Shown: piece after piece, positions 8,318 to 16,503 of the stretch | Position numbering within the stretch: the stretch's first letter is position 1 | Layout of the letters: each line of letters begins with the position of its first letter | NCBI GenBank assembly: GCA_025963775.1 | Contig: JAOQAD010000014.1 | Location: 1-42,802 of the forward strand | Source of the DNA: Bacteroidota bacterium | GTDB taxonomy: Bacteria > Bacteroidota > Bacteroidia > 2-12-FULL-35-15 | Direction of reading: 5' to 3' | DNA length: 42,802 nt | The notes under the pieces: generated by a model | Told to the model about the DNA's origin: nothing | The model's database searches: none | The model's input: the letters and a program-made list of their open reading frames with translations, nothing else | Position numbers and translations under genes: made by a program

Positions 8318-8540
8318 TGAACGAAGTTAAGGATTTTTAAGGATGAATGTAAGTCGATTAACAAAATCTCTCTTTGGATCTGTTGAATATAAATAAAGGG
8401 AAAGCAGGGAAATTAAAAACTTCTTTCTATATTCAGTGTTACGGAAATAATAGGTCGTTTGGCGGACTCTTGAGATTATTTCTACATCCTTGTATCCTTT
8501 CAGGCAAGTTTGGTTATAAGATCAACCAAACCTCTTTAAC
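8318..8540. other. Divergent intergenic region, 223 bp
   Basis: This AT-rich spacer separates the AddB-like gene (minus) from the small MORN-like gene (plus). I see no strong terminator, repeat or full TAnnTTTG match. It presumably holds both promoters. Confidence 0.4.
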
Positions 8541-9128
8541 TTGACAAAAACGACATTCATATTATCATTTATCTGGCTTTTCTTTAATTCAAATACGCAG
8601 GCAGGAAGTACCGACACGTTACGACTTTATCGGAATAAATGCGGAATGAGGTATAATGTTTACAAATGGAATCTTTTCATTATAAAATCTCCGCAGAGGT
8701 ATTCATTTAATCCTCGAACCAGCCAAGACAGCCTTATCATGGAGCAAAGGAAAGAAACTGAATACTGTATTTTTTATGATCGTAGAAAACGAAAGATGTA
8801 TGAAGGGCCGTTGAATTACGGAATGTTTAAAGGAACAGTTATTTTTTATTATGACTCCGGAAAGATCAAAAAGACGGAAACTTACGACATTGAAAATATT
8901 CAATATTGTAATTCGACTTTTGCCTGGACGGACGTACCATACGAAACTGGAACCTGGAGATATTATTCAAAGTCGGGACGACTATTTAAACAAAAAGAAT
9001 TTCTCACACTTTTCAAAAACAACAATGACACGACCTCACTTTATCGAATTTCAATATTATCCCGCATAGACAAAAAAGGAAATATTAAAACAAAGAAAAC
9101 GGAATTTTTAGACAAAATTGCTGGATAA
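8541..9128 (+). CDS. Small MORN-like secreted protein
   Basis: The 195-aa frame starts at a TTG at 8541; the nearest upstream in-frame stop is at 8517, and there is no ATG between. The first 22 residues look like a signal peptide (FILSFIWLFFNSNTQAG). Residues about 85-165 carry MORN/YwqK-like repeats: YEGPLNYGMFKGTVIFYYDSGKI, then GTWRYYSKSGRLFKQKE. Such repeats occur in Bacteroidota surface proteins and in some antitoxin-like proteins of unknown mechanism. The gene is AT-rich: two 60-base lines (8641 and 8761) each count to 33% GC, against about 47% for a line in the M13 peptidase gene, which suggests transfer or relaxed constraint. The lone TTG start raises the chance that the 5' end is degraded. 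Confidence 0.65.
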   Translation: MTKTTFILSFIWLFFNSNTQAGSTDTLRLYRNKCGMRYNVYKWNLFIIKSPQRYSFNPRTSQDSLIMEQRKETEYCIFYDRRKRKMYEGPLNYGMFKGTVIFYYDSGKIKKTETYDIENIQYCNSTFAWTDVPYETGTWRYYSKSGRLFKQKEFLTLFKNNNDTTSLYRISILSRIDKKGNIKTKKTEFLDKIAG

Positions 9129-9263
9129 GTAACCTGTGCCTTTGATTGTCAAAACATTCGCACGGCAAGAGTAAAAAAAGGTTACCGGGAATCGGATGTC
9201 CTCGAAGAGTACAGGGAAGAATGTTGGATGCGTAGTAATAAAAACCTGAAATAAAAACTACGT
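9129..9263. other. Convergent intergenic spacer with weak hairpins
   Basis: The spacer lies between the stops of the MORN-like gene and the 167-aa membrane protein. It has two short inverted repeats, GTAACC/GGTTAC (9129-9134, 9180-9185) and CGTAGT/ACTACG (9231-9236, 9257-9262). Neither has a T-run long enough to be a confident terminator. Confidence 0.3.
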
Positions 9264-9767
9264 CTAAAGGTTTTCCACCCTTCTCCATTCAGCCTTGTCT
9301 ATTTTATTCGTATCGGCTTCGGTCGCCCAGATCATGTATGGCGAAAATTCGCTCACCTTAAACAGCTTGTAAGCAGGTTCACCACTATCGAAAACGCCAC
9401 AGCCGAATTCCCGTTCCACTATCTTTACCGAAGGGTCTTGCTTATTCTCGAAGCACACTCTGTGAGTTGACCATTCGCACATACTTGTAAACGCCGCGAT
9501 GACCGTCACAAAAAATGAAAGTCCCGCGATCACAAGTGTGAGGATGATCTTACCGGTGGCGGAGGCCGGCGTATCGGTTTGTTTTAAAGTACCGGTAAGT
9601 GTGAGTACAATAGCAAGCGGGATCCCATAGAAACAAATACCGAGATAAAGGTTCTCACTTTCGTTATCTGCAAACTCGAGCGGCAGAGCCTGACCGAGTA
9701 TGGCAGTTGCTACTATAACGCAAATAAATACAATTGAAGCGCGGTAAATTATTTTAAGTGCCTGCAT
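9264..9767 (-). CDS. Unknown membrane protein, about three helices
   Basis: This 167-aa protein has hydrophobic segments at about residues 7-28, 44-60 and 72-95. A soluble C-terminal domain with three cysteines (MCEW, RVCFE, FGCGVF) follows, and its last 40 residues are Trp- and acid-rich (SPYMIWATEADTNKIDKAEW). I do not recognise a family. The cysteine-bearing domain could face the periplasm. It is the last gene of the long minus-strand run, separated from the preceding gene by 142 bases. Confidence 0.7.
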   Translation of the reverse strand: MQALKIIYRASIVFICVIVATAILGQALPLEFADNESENLYLGICFYGIPLAIVLTLTGTLKQTDTPASATGKIILTLVIAGLSFFVTVIAAFTSMCEWSTHRVCFENKQDPSVKIVEREFGCGVFDSGEPAYKLFKVSEFSPYMIWATEADTNKIDKAEWRRVENL

Positions 9768-9807
9768 TATTTAATTATTCTTTTGTCATTATCATACGTG
9801 ATCTGCT

Positions 9808-9903
9808 TCATGCGTTTTCATTGAACAGCTTCACATCGCGAAGCCCAAAGAGCTTTCTTTTCCAGGTCCAGGTGTATTCTGTGATCATTGTTTCTCTTTC
9901 CAT
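9808..9903 (-). CDS. Possible 31-aa small protein
   Basis: A short frame (ATG at 9903, TGA at 9808-9810) lies between the 284-aa gene and the 167-aa membrane protein gene. The peptide is basic and aromatic (TWTWKRKLFGLRDVKLF). A second overlapping 30-codon frame starts at 9910 with the TGATG overlap typical of coupled genes. Either could be a short coupled gene or the decayed end of a longer one; chance alone also suffices. Confidence 0.15.
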   Translation of the reverse strand: MERETMITEYTWTWKRKLFGLRDVKLFNENA

Positions 9904-9909
9904 TTTTCA

Positions 9910-10764
9910 TCATTGGCCGAAGAGCCGCTGCAGCCAGCTCCGCCTCTCTTTTGGCACGGCCCTGGCAACAGTTTTTCTTTCAGATCCTGCACTGTATTGA
10001 TCAAATAGTTTTTCAAGCCTGTCGTCCCATTTCCCGATCACAAAGGTAATGTCATCAAATGGAACGTCTTTCACTTTTTGAAATTTATCATAGGAGAATT
10101 CCACTTCCTCCACAATTTCATTTCCTTTGACATCCCCGGTGGAAGCGAACTGTGTGATGCCATTATAAGTGATCAGCCTGCCTGTATTTGTCCTTACCAT
10201 AAAGGGATAGAATGACATCCGGATCTCCTCTGCCAGCGTGCTGGCAAGCCGCAGCTCGTGGGGCAATGCAAGTTCGCTTGGCATAATCTCCTCAATTTCA
10301 TCCAGCAAAAGGATTCTTTTAAAATGCCGTTGAACTGGCGGGGCTTTTGAAAAATGAATTAAACACAGGTCGATCAGTTCACCGCTTTTTGTCTTAATTG
10401 CTGCCGGGAACTCAATGCTGGGAGCATCTGTTGAATAAGGGGAAGACGGAAGGCCGCCGATGCGTATGAGTCGCTCCAGCTGCTTGTCGTCCGGAACTAA
10501 AGATTTTTTGTCCCACATGTGAAACAGTACAAGATGAGCAATGCTGATCAGCCTGGCAATTGTTTCTTCAGGATTAACGTACCAGAGATCTCCGCTGTCC
10601 TGTTGATTGTATATTTTGCCAAAGCTAAGTTCCTCCCGGAGCACCAGCCGGTCTTTGATTGCCTTGATGTCTTTATTCCCCTCAGATTGCATATTAAATT
10701 CTATTATCTGCCCGGAAGGATAATCCATCATTGATATGAAATTTACACCCATAGTTGTAAGCAT
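9910..10764 (-). CDS. Unknown cytoplasmic protein, 284 aa
   Basis: There is no signal peptide or membrane helix, and the composition is that of a soluble cytoplasmic protein. A hydrophobic core segment at about 65-85 (TIARLISIAHLVLFHMWDKK) is probably a buried helix. Acidic and basic stretches follow (LLLDEIEEIMPSE, VKGNEIVEEVEFSYD), with a basic tail (RSWLQRLFGQ). I do not recognise the family. It lies in the minus-strand run of unknown genes, 47 bases after a small membrane protein gene. Large soluble proteins of this kind beside small lipoproteins are common in immunity or accessory clusters, but nothing here proves that role. Confidence 0.75.
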   Translation of the reverse strand: MLTTMGVNFISMMDYPSGQIIEFNMQSEGNKDIKAIKDRLVLREELSFGKIYNQQDSGDLWYVNPEETIARLISIAHLVLFHMWDKKSLVPDDKQLERLIRIGGLPSSPYSTDAPSIEFPAAIKTKSGELIDLCLIHFSKAPPVQRHFKRILLLDEIEEIMPSELALPHELRLASTLAEEIRMSFYPFMVRTNTGRLITYNGITQFASTGDVKGNEIVEEVEFSYDKFQKVKDVPFDDITFVIGKWDDRLEKLFDQYSAGSERKTVARAVPKERRSWLQRLFGQ

Positions 10765-10811
10765 TTATCTTTTATAACGAACTCTTTTCTCCCGGCTCCA
10801 TTTTCTCAGCA

Positions 10812-11087
10812 TCATTCCAGCAATCCCTTCCCCCTGGTATAACTTAATAGCGCGAGTATCGCAACAGCCAGCACAATACTGGCAAGAAACAAAACAATGT
10901 TAAACAGGATGAACACCATACTGTTTCTATTCCATTCATCCTTCTGTCGTTTTAAACCCGGATTAAATTGAAAAAGCAGCCGCAACACTATAAAAACTAT
11001 AATGACAGGAATCAGGAACAGGAGAAATAGTACAACGATCGCGCTATTGTTCCATTCGTTGAGTAAAGTAATAGTGAGTGTATTCAT
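10812..11087 (-). CDS. Small two-helix membrane protein
   Basis: The 91-aa protein starts best at ATG 11087; a GTG at 11102 overlapping the upstream stop (TAGTG) would add five residues. Two hydrophobic helices (about 16-38 and 58-82: VVLFLLFLIPVIIVFIVL and VFILFNIVLFLASIVLAVAI) flank a basic loop (NPGLKRQKDEWNRN), giving a hairpin topology. No family recognised. It follows the 263-aa lipoprotein gene with almost no gap, so the two are probably co-expressed. Confidence 0.7.
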   Translation of the reverse strand: MNTLTITLLNEWNNSAIVVLFLLFLIPVIIVFIVLRLLFQFNPGLKRQKDEWNRNSMVFILFNIVLFLASIVLAVAILALLSYTRGKGLLE

Positions 11088-11101
11088 TAAGTTCTTTATC
11101 A

Positions 11102-11893
11102 CTAATTTTTATCCCCGCATTTTCTCAGCATAATAAACTGCTTTTGCCCTGCGAATTCATTAAATGTCCAGGTGGACACATACTTCTTAAGCGATTGCAA
11201 TCCTTCATCACAAGGCTCATTATCATAATAGCAATCACCGATAATTTCCCCATTGGATCGGCTGATGTAATAGCGGAACCAATGAAAGTCCTCCGTTGAA
11301 TTTTTCAGCCTTTCTGTTAATACAGGCTTTACATAACTGTATGTTTTATCATAGATGAGCGAATCCGGGTTATTGGAAAGGCTGCCCTGCACCTGGATAT
11401 TTCCCATGATGGAATGCCAATGCGCTGTACCGGAATCATCCGTAATATCAAAGTCTGTTTCCGGTGAATGCTTCATATCAATACAGGTAAGGATCACAGG
11501 GAACTGGCCTGCAAGATATGATTCCACGCCGTTCGTCAATGCAGTTGCATCATTTTCGCCAAGGCCCGCCAATCGCTCTTCTATCGCCTTTTTAAAAAGC
11601 CTGTTGTGGGAAGTGAAGAAATGTACCTGGAATGATTCACTTCCTTCAAAGACCCGGTGATTGATGATCTTCGTTTTAATGCTGATGCCATTCGGCGCAG
11701 TGATCTCATCTCCCGTTAATTTAAAATCGAGCCCCGGGTATTCTATGTTGATCCGTTCCAGGAGCTTTTGATTGAGGTAATTTTCATACGAGGCTTCTTT
11801 ATCCTTGGGAACATCCACCTTCGTTTGTTGTCCGCCACATGAGCACAGCAATCCTAAAGCTGCTGCAAAAATTGTATATAAAATGATTTTCAT
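11102..11893 (-). CDS. Unknown lipoprotein, 263 aa
   Basis: The N-terminus has a lipoprotein signal ending in the lipobox LCSC with acylated C19, followed by GGQQ. The mature protein is mixed alpha/beta, with a helical segment (about 90-115) that may belong to a buried helix bundle and a region rich in Asp and Ser (DFDITDDSGTAHWHS). No catalytic motif stands out. It lies 28 bases after the 120-aa gene and directly before the small two-helix membrane protein gene, in the continuous minus-strand series. Likely anchored in the envelope; function unknown. Confidence 0.8.
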   Translation of the reverse strand: MKIILYTIFAAALGLLCSCGGQQTKVDVPKDKEASYENYLNQKLLERINIEYPGLDFKLTGDEITAPNGISIKTKIINHRVFEGSESFQVHFFTSHNRLFKKAIEERLAGLGENDATALTNGVESYLAGQFPVILTCIDMKHSPETDFDITDDSGTAHWHSIMGNIQVQGSLSNNPDSLIYDKTYSYVKPVLTERLKNSTEDFHWFRYYISRSNGEIIGDCYYDNEPCDEGLQSLKKYVSTWTFNEFAGQKQFIMLRKCGDKN

Positions 11894-11921
11894 TGATTCT
11901 TTCTTTATTGAATACTATCAG

Positions 11922-12284
11922 TTAATAATGATTCTCCACCCGTTCGATCCGGATCCTCACATCTTCAAGTTTCACCCCAGATTGAAAAAGCCGGAAGATC
12001 CGCAGCATCGACCTTCTCACAACAACATTTTTATAATTGTGAACTGAAACTTCATACTCACCCGATTGCGGTATGTCAAAATAAAAATAACAGACTGCCC
12101 TGAACTCCCTCTGCTTCAAACCATGTTCAGCTACCGGGATCACTTCGTTGCTTGCTGTATGAACGATTTTAACCCAAAGTGAATCCGCCTCCACAGACTG
12201 CCCGCCCGTAATGTAGATATCGTAACGCCCGGCTGCAAAGTGCACCGGTGTTTTATTGTCATCAAGCTTTACTATTGTTGTCAT
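11922..12284 (-). CDS. Unknown small soluble protein, 120 aa
   Basis: This compact beta-rich protein has no signal peptide (DIYITGGQSVEADSLWVKIV, YFYFDIPQSGEYEVSV). Its pattern suggests an immunoglobulin-like or C2-like sandwich, but I do not recognise a family. Its ATG follows the TAG of the preceding lipoprotein gene after a single base, so the two are almost certainly translated together. It might bind the lipoprotein or a common partner; this is inference from coupling only. Confidence 0.75.
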   Translation of the reverse strand: MTTIVKLDDNKTPVHFAAGRYDIYITGGQSVEADSLWVKIVHTASNEVIPVAEHGLKQREFRAVCYFYFDIPQSGEYEVSVHNYKNVVVRRSMLRIFRLFQSGVKLEDVRIRIERVENHY

Positions 12285-12285
12285 G

Positions 12286-12933
12286 CTATTTAATTTCTTC
12301 CAGCCTTCCTGTTCCCCTGTGCCACTTTACCACGCCGCGTCCTTTCCGGAACCACACAGTATCTGTATATTGTGCTGTTATCCAGTCCTGCGTAACAGTC
12401 AGCTTTAAACATTCAGAAAACTCTTTGCCTTTCGCCTTTATGGTTTCAAAGCCTGTGAATTTATATTTCCTGACTTCTTCTCCATTCTTGTATTTGTACA
12501 CACTCCCCAACTTTAAGCTGCGGGGAAACAGCACTTCAAAATAGCCAGGATTTGCTTTTTTCAATTCGTATTTCCAGAATACAGGAGAGAACCAGAAGTT
12601 GCCGCGGTCAAAATAAAAAACACCATCACAAAAAACCGAAGAGCCGATAATGGTGGTATCGCTGCTCTTCATCGCATTGTCAAAATAAAAGATCTCCCTA
12701 TCCTTTACGAAGGCTGACTTGCATATTGAAGAGTCATTTTCTTTAACAAGTGTGTCCTTTTCAGTAATGTGGCTTATATAAAATTCTTCCCCTTTTCCAT
12801 TCTTTAAAGGGAAATAGTCTTCGAATACGATCACCGGTCCCTCTTCAGCCACCACAGGGCGCTCCTGCTGGTTGCATGCAATCAGTACACACAGGATCAG
12901 CAGGAAACCTGTACCTTTTTTCAGTTCAGTCAT
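12286..12933 (-). CDS. Unknown lipoprotein, 215 aa
   Basis: The start chosen is ATG 12933, which gives a clean lipoprotein signal with lipobox LIAC (acylated C20). An ATG 9 bases upstream is also possible. The mature part is beta-rich with many aromatic residues (GVFYFDRGNFWFSPVFW, VRKYKFTGFETIKAKGKEF) and ends KWHRGTGRLEEIK. The gene overlaps the upstream VOC gene by 8 bases and is one base from the downstream 120-aa gene, so it sits in a tight operon. The fold resembles small beta-barrel or lipocalin-like envelope proteins, but I cannot assign one. Confidence 0.8.
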   Translation of the reverse strand: MTELKKGTGFLLILCVLIACNQQERPVVAEEGPVIVFEDYFPLKNGKGEEFYISHITEKDTLVKENDSSICKSAFVKDREIFYFDNAMKSSDTTIIGSSVFCDGVFYFDRGNFWFSPVFWKYELKKANPGYFEVLFPRSLKLGSVYKYKNGEEVRKYKFTGFETIKAKGKEFSECLKLTVTQDWITAQYTDTVWFRKGRGVVKWHRGTGRLEEIK

Positions 12934-13288
12934 GATCTGCATTGTTTTTATAAAGCTCTATCTTTCTTCCGTCAGGATCTTCAACCACCGCCATGTATCC
13001 AAATTCCGTTTCCACAGGGCCGGACGAAAATATAGCGTCAATGCCTTTCAGTTTATTAATTACCGCATCAAAATTGTCAACAGTAAATCCAAGCCTTAAA
13101 TTTTTGTCCGGGCCGGCCTGTCCTTTTGCCAAAGGATAAATTTCAAGGACCGCTTGTCCGAGCGTTGCAGAATAATGATAAGGAGAGTTACCATGCTTAT
13201 GATAATCGAAGCTCAAGCCGAAGCTTGAATAGAAATCCACAAGGATCTTAGCATCCGGAGTCCTGACAACAATAAGCTTTATCTCCAT
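12926..13288 (-). CDS. VOC-family (glyoxalase/dioxygenase-like) protein
   Basis: This 120-aa protein is the usual length of a single-chain vicinal-oxygen-chelate protein with two beta-alpha-beta-beta-beta modules. Signs are the opening strand (IKLIVVRTPD), ILVDFYSSFGLSF, the acidic VLEIYPL strand and the C-terminal EDPDGRKIELYKN, in which the Glu of IELYK is a conserved metal ligand. The usual histidine ligand on the first strand is absent (Lys-Leu-Ile-Val there), so the metal site looks incomplete and it may bind a ligand without catalysis, as in bleomycin-resistance proteins. It is embedded among lipoprotein genes: 20 bases after the GloVer-repeat gene and overlapping the next gene. Confidence 0.88.
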   Translation of the reverse strand: MEIKLIVVRTPDAKILVDFYSSFGLSFDYHKHGNSPYHYSATLGQAVLEIYPLAKGQAGPDKNLRLGFTVDNFDAVINKLKGIDAIFSSGPVETEFGYMAVVEDPDGRKIELYKNNADHD

Positions 13289-13308
13289 TTAAATAATGTG
13301 TATTGGGT

Positions 13309-15003
13309 TTAACGGAGAATAACTTTCCTCGTGTACGCATTTACCCCGTCATAAATTCTCATGAAATAAATTCCTTCCGGATGGTTTGAAATGTTTATTT
13401 CAGCTGATGCCTCCTGCTTAAAGCCGGAGCCTGAATAGATCAGATCTCCAAGCAGGTTATAAATTTCAATCTTAGCGATGCTGTTTCCATGAACAATAAA
13501 AATTCCGCCTGAAGGATTCGGATATACTGAGATCCCGGGCTCATCAGCATGTTGGGAAATGCCTGTAGTTACATTCGGATTGTAAACATTGATCGTAAAG
13601 CCGGAAGAACGGATGATGTTCCCCAGATAATCTTTTCCAATGGAATCACAATAGGTGCAGGAATCTCCCGACTCAGAGCGGTAGATCCTCATGCAAACAT
13701 TGTAAACGGTATCCACCGTGTAGGTATGTGAAGGGTTGGCCAGCGTTGAAGTTGTTCCATCGCCAAAGTCCCAGAAATAACCGCTGGCCAGATCCACAGT
13801 AGACGTGTCGTTCACTGTTAATGTAAAATTGTTGAGCGTGGAATCGTAAACGGTGGAATACAACCCGGAACAGTATTGTGTGTATTGGTACTGAAATACA
13901 GTTCCCTTACTGTAACTTCCTCCTTCCGTCGATGTTGCATAAAGAAACGTTCCATCGGAAATGAAAGATCCTCCCGGCTTGGATCCTGAAGAAGTGGAAG
14001 GTACAAGGTCTCGCAGCTTCAAATATCCTGTTCCATCCTTCTTTACTTTGAAAATGGTTCCTTCATTGGATGTTCCACCGTACTGTGTCATTCCATATAA
14101 ATAATTGCCGCCAAAGGCAAGGGAAGCAAAGGGGAACTTCCCATCAGATCCGGAAGCGAAAGAATGTAATACGGAATACCCGGTTCCATCCGGCTTTACT
14201 TTAAAGATCGTTCCATATCCCAAAGCACCTCCGCCATACGCCATTCCATACAGGTAAGTCCCGTCAGAGATCAGGGAACCCCTCGGATGATTCCCGTCTG
14301 CAGTATTAGAATTATAGATGTGGGTAAAACCGGTCCCATCGGGCTTTATCCTGAAAACACCACCGTTATTGGAGATGCCGCCATTGGGAGTAAGCCCGTA
14401 TAAATAGGTCCCGTCAAAGATCAGGGATCCGTTCGAAGCAATTCCGGATCCCGTCAGCGGGAAATCATGTATGATCGAATAGCCCGTCCCGTCAGGCATT
14501 ATTTTAAAAATGATCCCTGCGTTAAACGCACCGCCGCCGAAGGTCATGCCATAGAGGAATGTTCCGTCAGATACAAGTGATGCAACAGGCGTGTTTCCAT
14601 CCGTGGAAAGGTCGAAGTCATGCAGGTCGGCATAGCCTGTTCCATCCGGCTTTACCTTAAAAACAATTCCCGCATCATTGACCCCGCCTGCCTTCGTCAT
14701 TCCATACAGGAAGGTTCCATCGGAGATAAGGCCGCCTGCAGGAAATCTTCCGTTTGTTAAGTTGAAGCTCATCACAGTATCATACGCTGTTCCATCAGGC
14801 TTCACTTTAAAAATAACTCCCTTATCATTTATTCCTCCGAAGTAGGTCATTCCATATAAAAAGGTTCCATCCGAAAAAAGATCGCCTTCCGGAGTATCGC
14901 CATAGCGGGATACCGTGCCATGAAAATTAATAAGAACGGACTGTGCAGGCAGGCTCACACTCAATGCGTTTAAAAGGATTGCGAAGAGGATTATTTTTTT
15001 CAT
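13309..15003 (-). CDS. GloVer-repeat surface protein with PKD and T9SS sorting domains
   Basis: The start is ATG 15003, which begins a signal peptide (MKKIILFAILLNALSVSLPAQ). The 564-aa protein has seven repeats of about 50 residues (about 25-370), each with a core like DGTFLYGMTxxGGxxxxGxxF followed by KPDGTGY. This is the tandem GloVer repeat, probably a beta-propeller. A PKD-like domain follows (FWDFGDGTTSTLANPSHTY), and a C-terminal type A T9SS sorting domain closes it (ISVYPNPSGG, IEIYNLLGDLIYSG, GIYFMRIYDG). It should be exported through T9SS and displayed on or released from the cell. Lying inside the run of small unknown genes, 41 bases after one and 20 bases before another, it may be the surface partner of that cluster. 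Confidence 0.92.
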   Translation of the reverse strand: MKKIILFAILLNALSVSLPAQSVLINFHGTVSRYGDTPEGDLFSDGTFLYGMTYFGGINDKGVIFKVKPDGTAYDTVMSFNLTNGRFPAGGLISDGTFLYGMTKAGGVNDAGIVFKVKPDGTGYADLHDFDLSTDGNTPVASLVSDGTFLYGMTFGGGAFNAGIIFKIMPDGTGYSIIHDFPLTGSGIASNGSLIFDGTYLYGLTPNGGISNNGGVFRIKPDGTGFTHIYNSNTADGNHPRGSLISDGTYLYGMAYGGGALGYGTIFKVKPDGTGYSVLHSFASGSDGKFPFASLAFGGNYLYGMTQYGGTSNEGTIFKVKKDGTGYLKLRDLVPSTSSGSKPGGSFISDGTFLYATSTEGGSYSKGTVFQYQYTQYCSGLYSTVYDSTLNNFTLTVNDTSTVDLASGYFWDFGDGTTSTLANPSHTYTVDTVYNVCMRIYRSESGDSCTYCDSIGKDYLGNIIRSSGFTINVYNPNVTTGISQHADEPGISVYPNPSGGIFIVHGNSIAKIEIYNLLGDLIYSGSGFKQEASAEINISNHPEGIYFMRIYDGVNAYTRKVILR

Positions 15004-15044
15004 GTTTTTATTGTTTGATTTTGTTTTGTGGCATATTGCTAAAC

Positions 15045-15680
15045 TCATTTAAAACTGCAAGGGTAATTTATTTCTGCAAGATCCTCAACAAGCTGATCCC
15101 AGTCCTCCAGCTCCTCAACAACTGATAATACCATTTCCCTTGTCAGCGGTTCTCCCTTATACACTTTCGTCACCGTTTCCAACGGGATCCCGCTTTCCTT
15201 ATAGCTTTCTTCAAAATAATCTCTCGCCCAGTCAATGTATGTTTGAGGCTCCCCGTCAAAAATGGCAAGCATTTCGTCTGAGTTGTCTTCAACATTTTCA
15301 AGGTGCCCGGTTTGCCAGTTCTTTAATTCTGTGCTCCATAAGCAAAATGTTGTTCCAATTGATTTTACAGGCTCTCCGAAAATAAAATCAGTAAAAACCG
15401 CAGGTAAATTGTCTGTCAGCTTCGTTTTATCCTGCTGCTCATACTCGTGCGCGAAACCATTAATTACACACCCATCCTCACGAAACAATATGTGCATTTC
15501 ATCACCTGAGCCATTTCGCATTTGAAAGCACCTTTCATTTGCATCCCACTTCGAGTTAAAGGAATAATAACGGTGCTCCCATTCCTGCGACATGATTGCG
15601 TCTAAAACAGAGATGGCTTTGCAAATTGCCTCTAACGATCTTCTGTCGGGCAGTGAACTGTAATTTTTTGTTGAGATCAT
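15045..15680 (-). CDS. Unknown soluble protein, 211 aa
   Basis: There is no signal peptide. The N-terminal half is mixed, with EDGCVINGFAHEYE and several Trp residues (WEHRYYSFNSKWD). The C-terminal half is acidic and helical (DWARDYFEESYKESG, VVEELEDWDQLVEDL). Size, acidity and Trp/aromatic content resemble immunity-type proteins found in orphan clusters of polymorphic-toxin systems, but I do not recognise the family and no toxin gene is present. It lies 22 bases after the 266-aa lipoprotein gene and 41 before the GloVer gene in the minus-strand run. Confidence 0.75.
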   Translation of the reverse strand: MISTKNYSSLPDRRSLEAICKAISVLDAIMSQEWEHRYYSFNSKWDANERCFQMRNGSGDEMHILFREDGCVINGFAHEYEQQDKTKLTDNLPAVFTDFIFGEPVKSIGTTFCLWSTELKNWQTGHLENVEDNSDEMLAIFDGEPQTYIDWARDYFEESYKESGIPLETVTKVYKGEPLTREMVLSVVEELEDWDQLVEDLAEINYPCSFK

Positions 15681-15702
15681 ATCCGTTTATTTTGCGCCAA
15701 TT

Positions 15703-16503
15703 TTAATACAATCGCTTTGCTTTTCCCGGCGTTTTTAAGCTAAACCAGAAAACATGAACAGGCTCCGATTTTTCCTGGGTGCCGTTTTTATTTTCATCCA
15801 GCCTTGCGAAGATGTACATCACATCATTCTTAGGATCGTATTGCGATCGCAACACTGAATAGTTGGCAGGAATGATCTGCGTCCTTACACTGCAACCGGC
15901 ATCAAAGTGATAGAACCTTCTCAGGTCTTTCTTATTGATCAACGTGTCTTTATTCGTGTCCTCATCATAAACAGACAGCAAATAAAAATCCCTGTTCACC
16001 GGCAGCTTGTCTAAGGAATCCTGTTCCAGTGAAGGATAATAAACGGTTTTCACTAAGACAGGATGATTGAACAGGAAATTCCCTTTTTCCGATTTAAAAT
16101 CGTAATGCGCAATGTTCAGGAGATTGTATCCGAAAAGAATATCAATTCCCGGCATAAAGTGCCGGCTGGATTCATCCCCGCTTTCATCACTGTCATAATC
16201 ATATTTATAATCTGTTGCATTGCCAGCTGATCCCACGGAAACGGTTGATTTGTAAATGCTGACAAGCCGGTGGTCATTCAGCCCGGTTAAGATCACTTTA
16301 TTCGGGAAGCTTGCTACCTGCTTCATGGTCACATTCCCGGTTACTGAATTAAACAGGCTGTCGTTGCCGGTCGATTCAGTTTCACCGCCGCTGACAGCAA
16401 CCTGCTCTTCGGTTTGTTTCTCATCCTTGCCCGGACAGGAGCTCATCATCGTTGAAAGGGAGATTGCGAAAAGGGTTTTAAAGCTGAAGAGGTTGTTTAT
16501 CAT
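15703..16503 (-). CDS. Unknown lipoprotein, 266 aa
   Basis: The N-terminus is a signal ending in MSSC (C23), consistent with lipoprotein processing, followed by an acidic linker (KDEKQTEEQVAVSGGETESTG). The C-terminal domain is beta-rich and contains EDTNKDTLINKKDLRRFY and LDENKNGTQEKSEPV, calcium-loop-like DxNxDxx stretches of the kind in dockerin/EF-hand-like loops. It overlaps the upstream DUF4304-like gene by 4 bases (ATGA), which means coupling. Function unknown; probably envelope-anchored with possible calcium binding. Confidence 0.8.
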   Translation of the reverse strand: MINNLFSFKTLFAISLSTMMSSCPGKDEKQTEEQVAVSGGETESTGNDSLFNSVTGNVTMKQVASFPNKVILTGLNDHRLVSIYKSTVSVGSAGNATDYKYDYDSDESGDESSRHFMPGIDILFGYNLLNIAHYDFKSEKGNFLFNHPVLVKTVYYPSLEQDSLDKLPVNRDFYLLSVYDEDTNKDTLINKKDLRRFYHFDAGCSVRTQIIPANYSVLRSQYDPKNDVMYIFARLDENKNGTQEKSEPVHVFWFSLKTPGKAKRLY

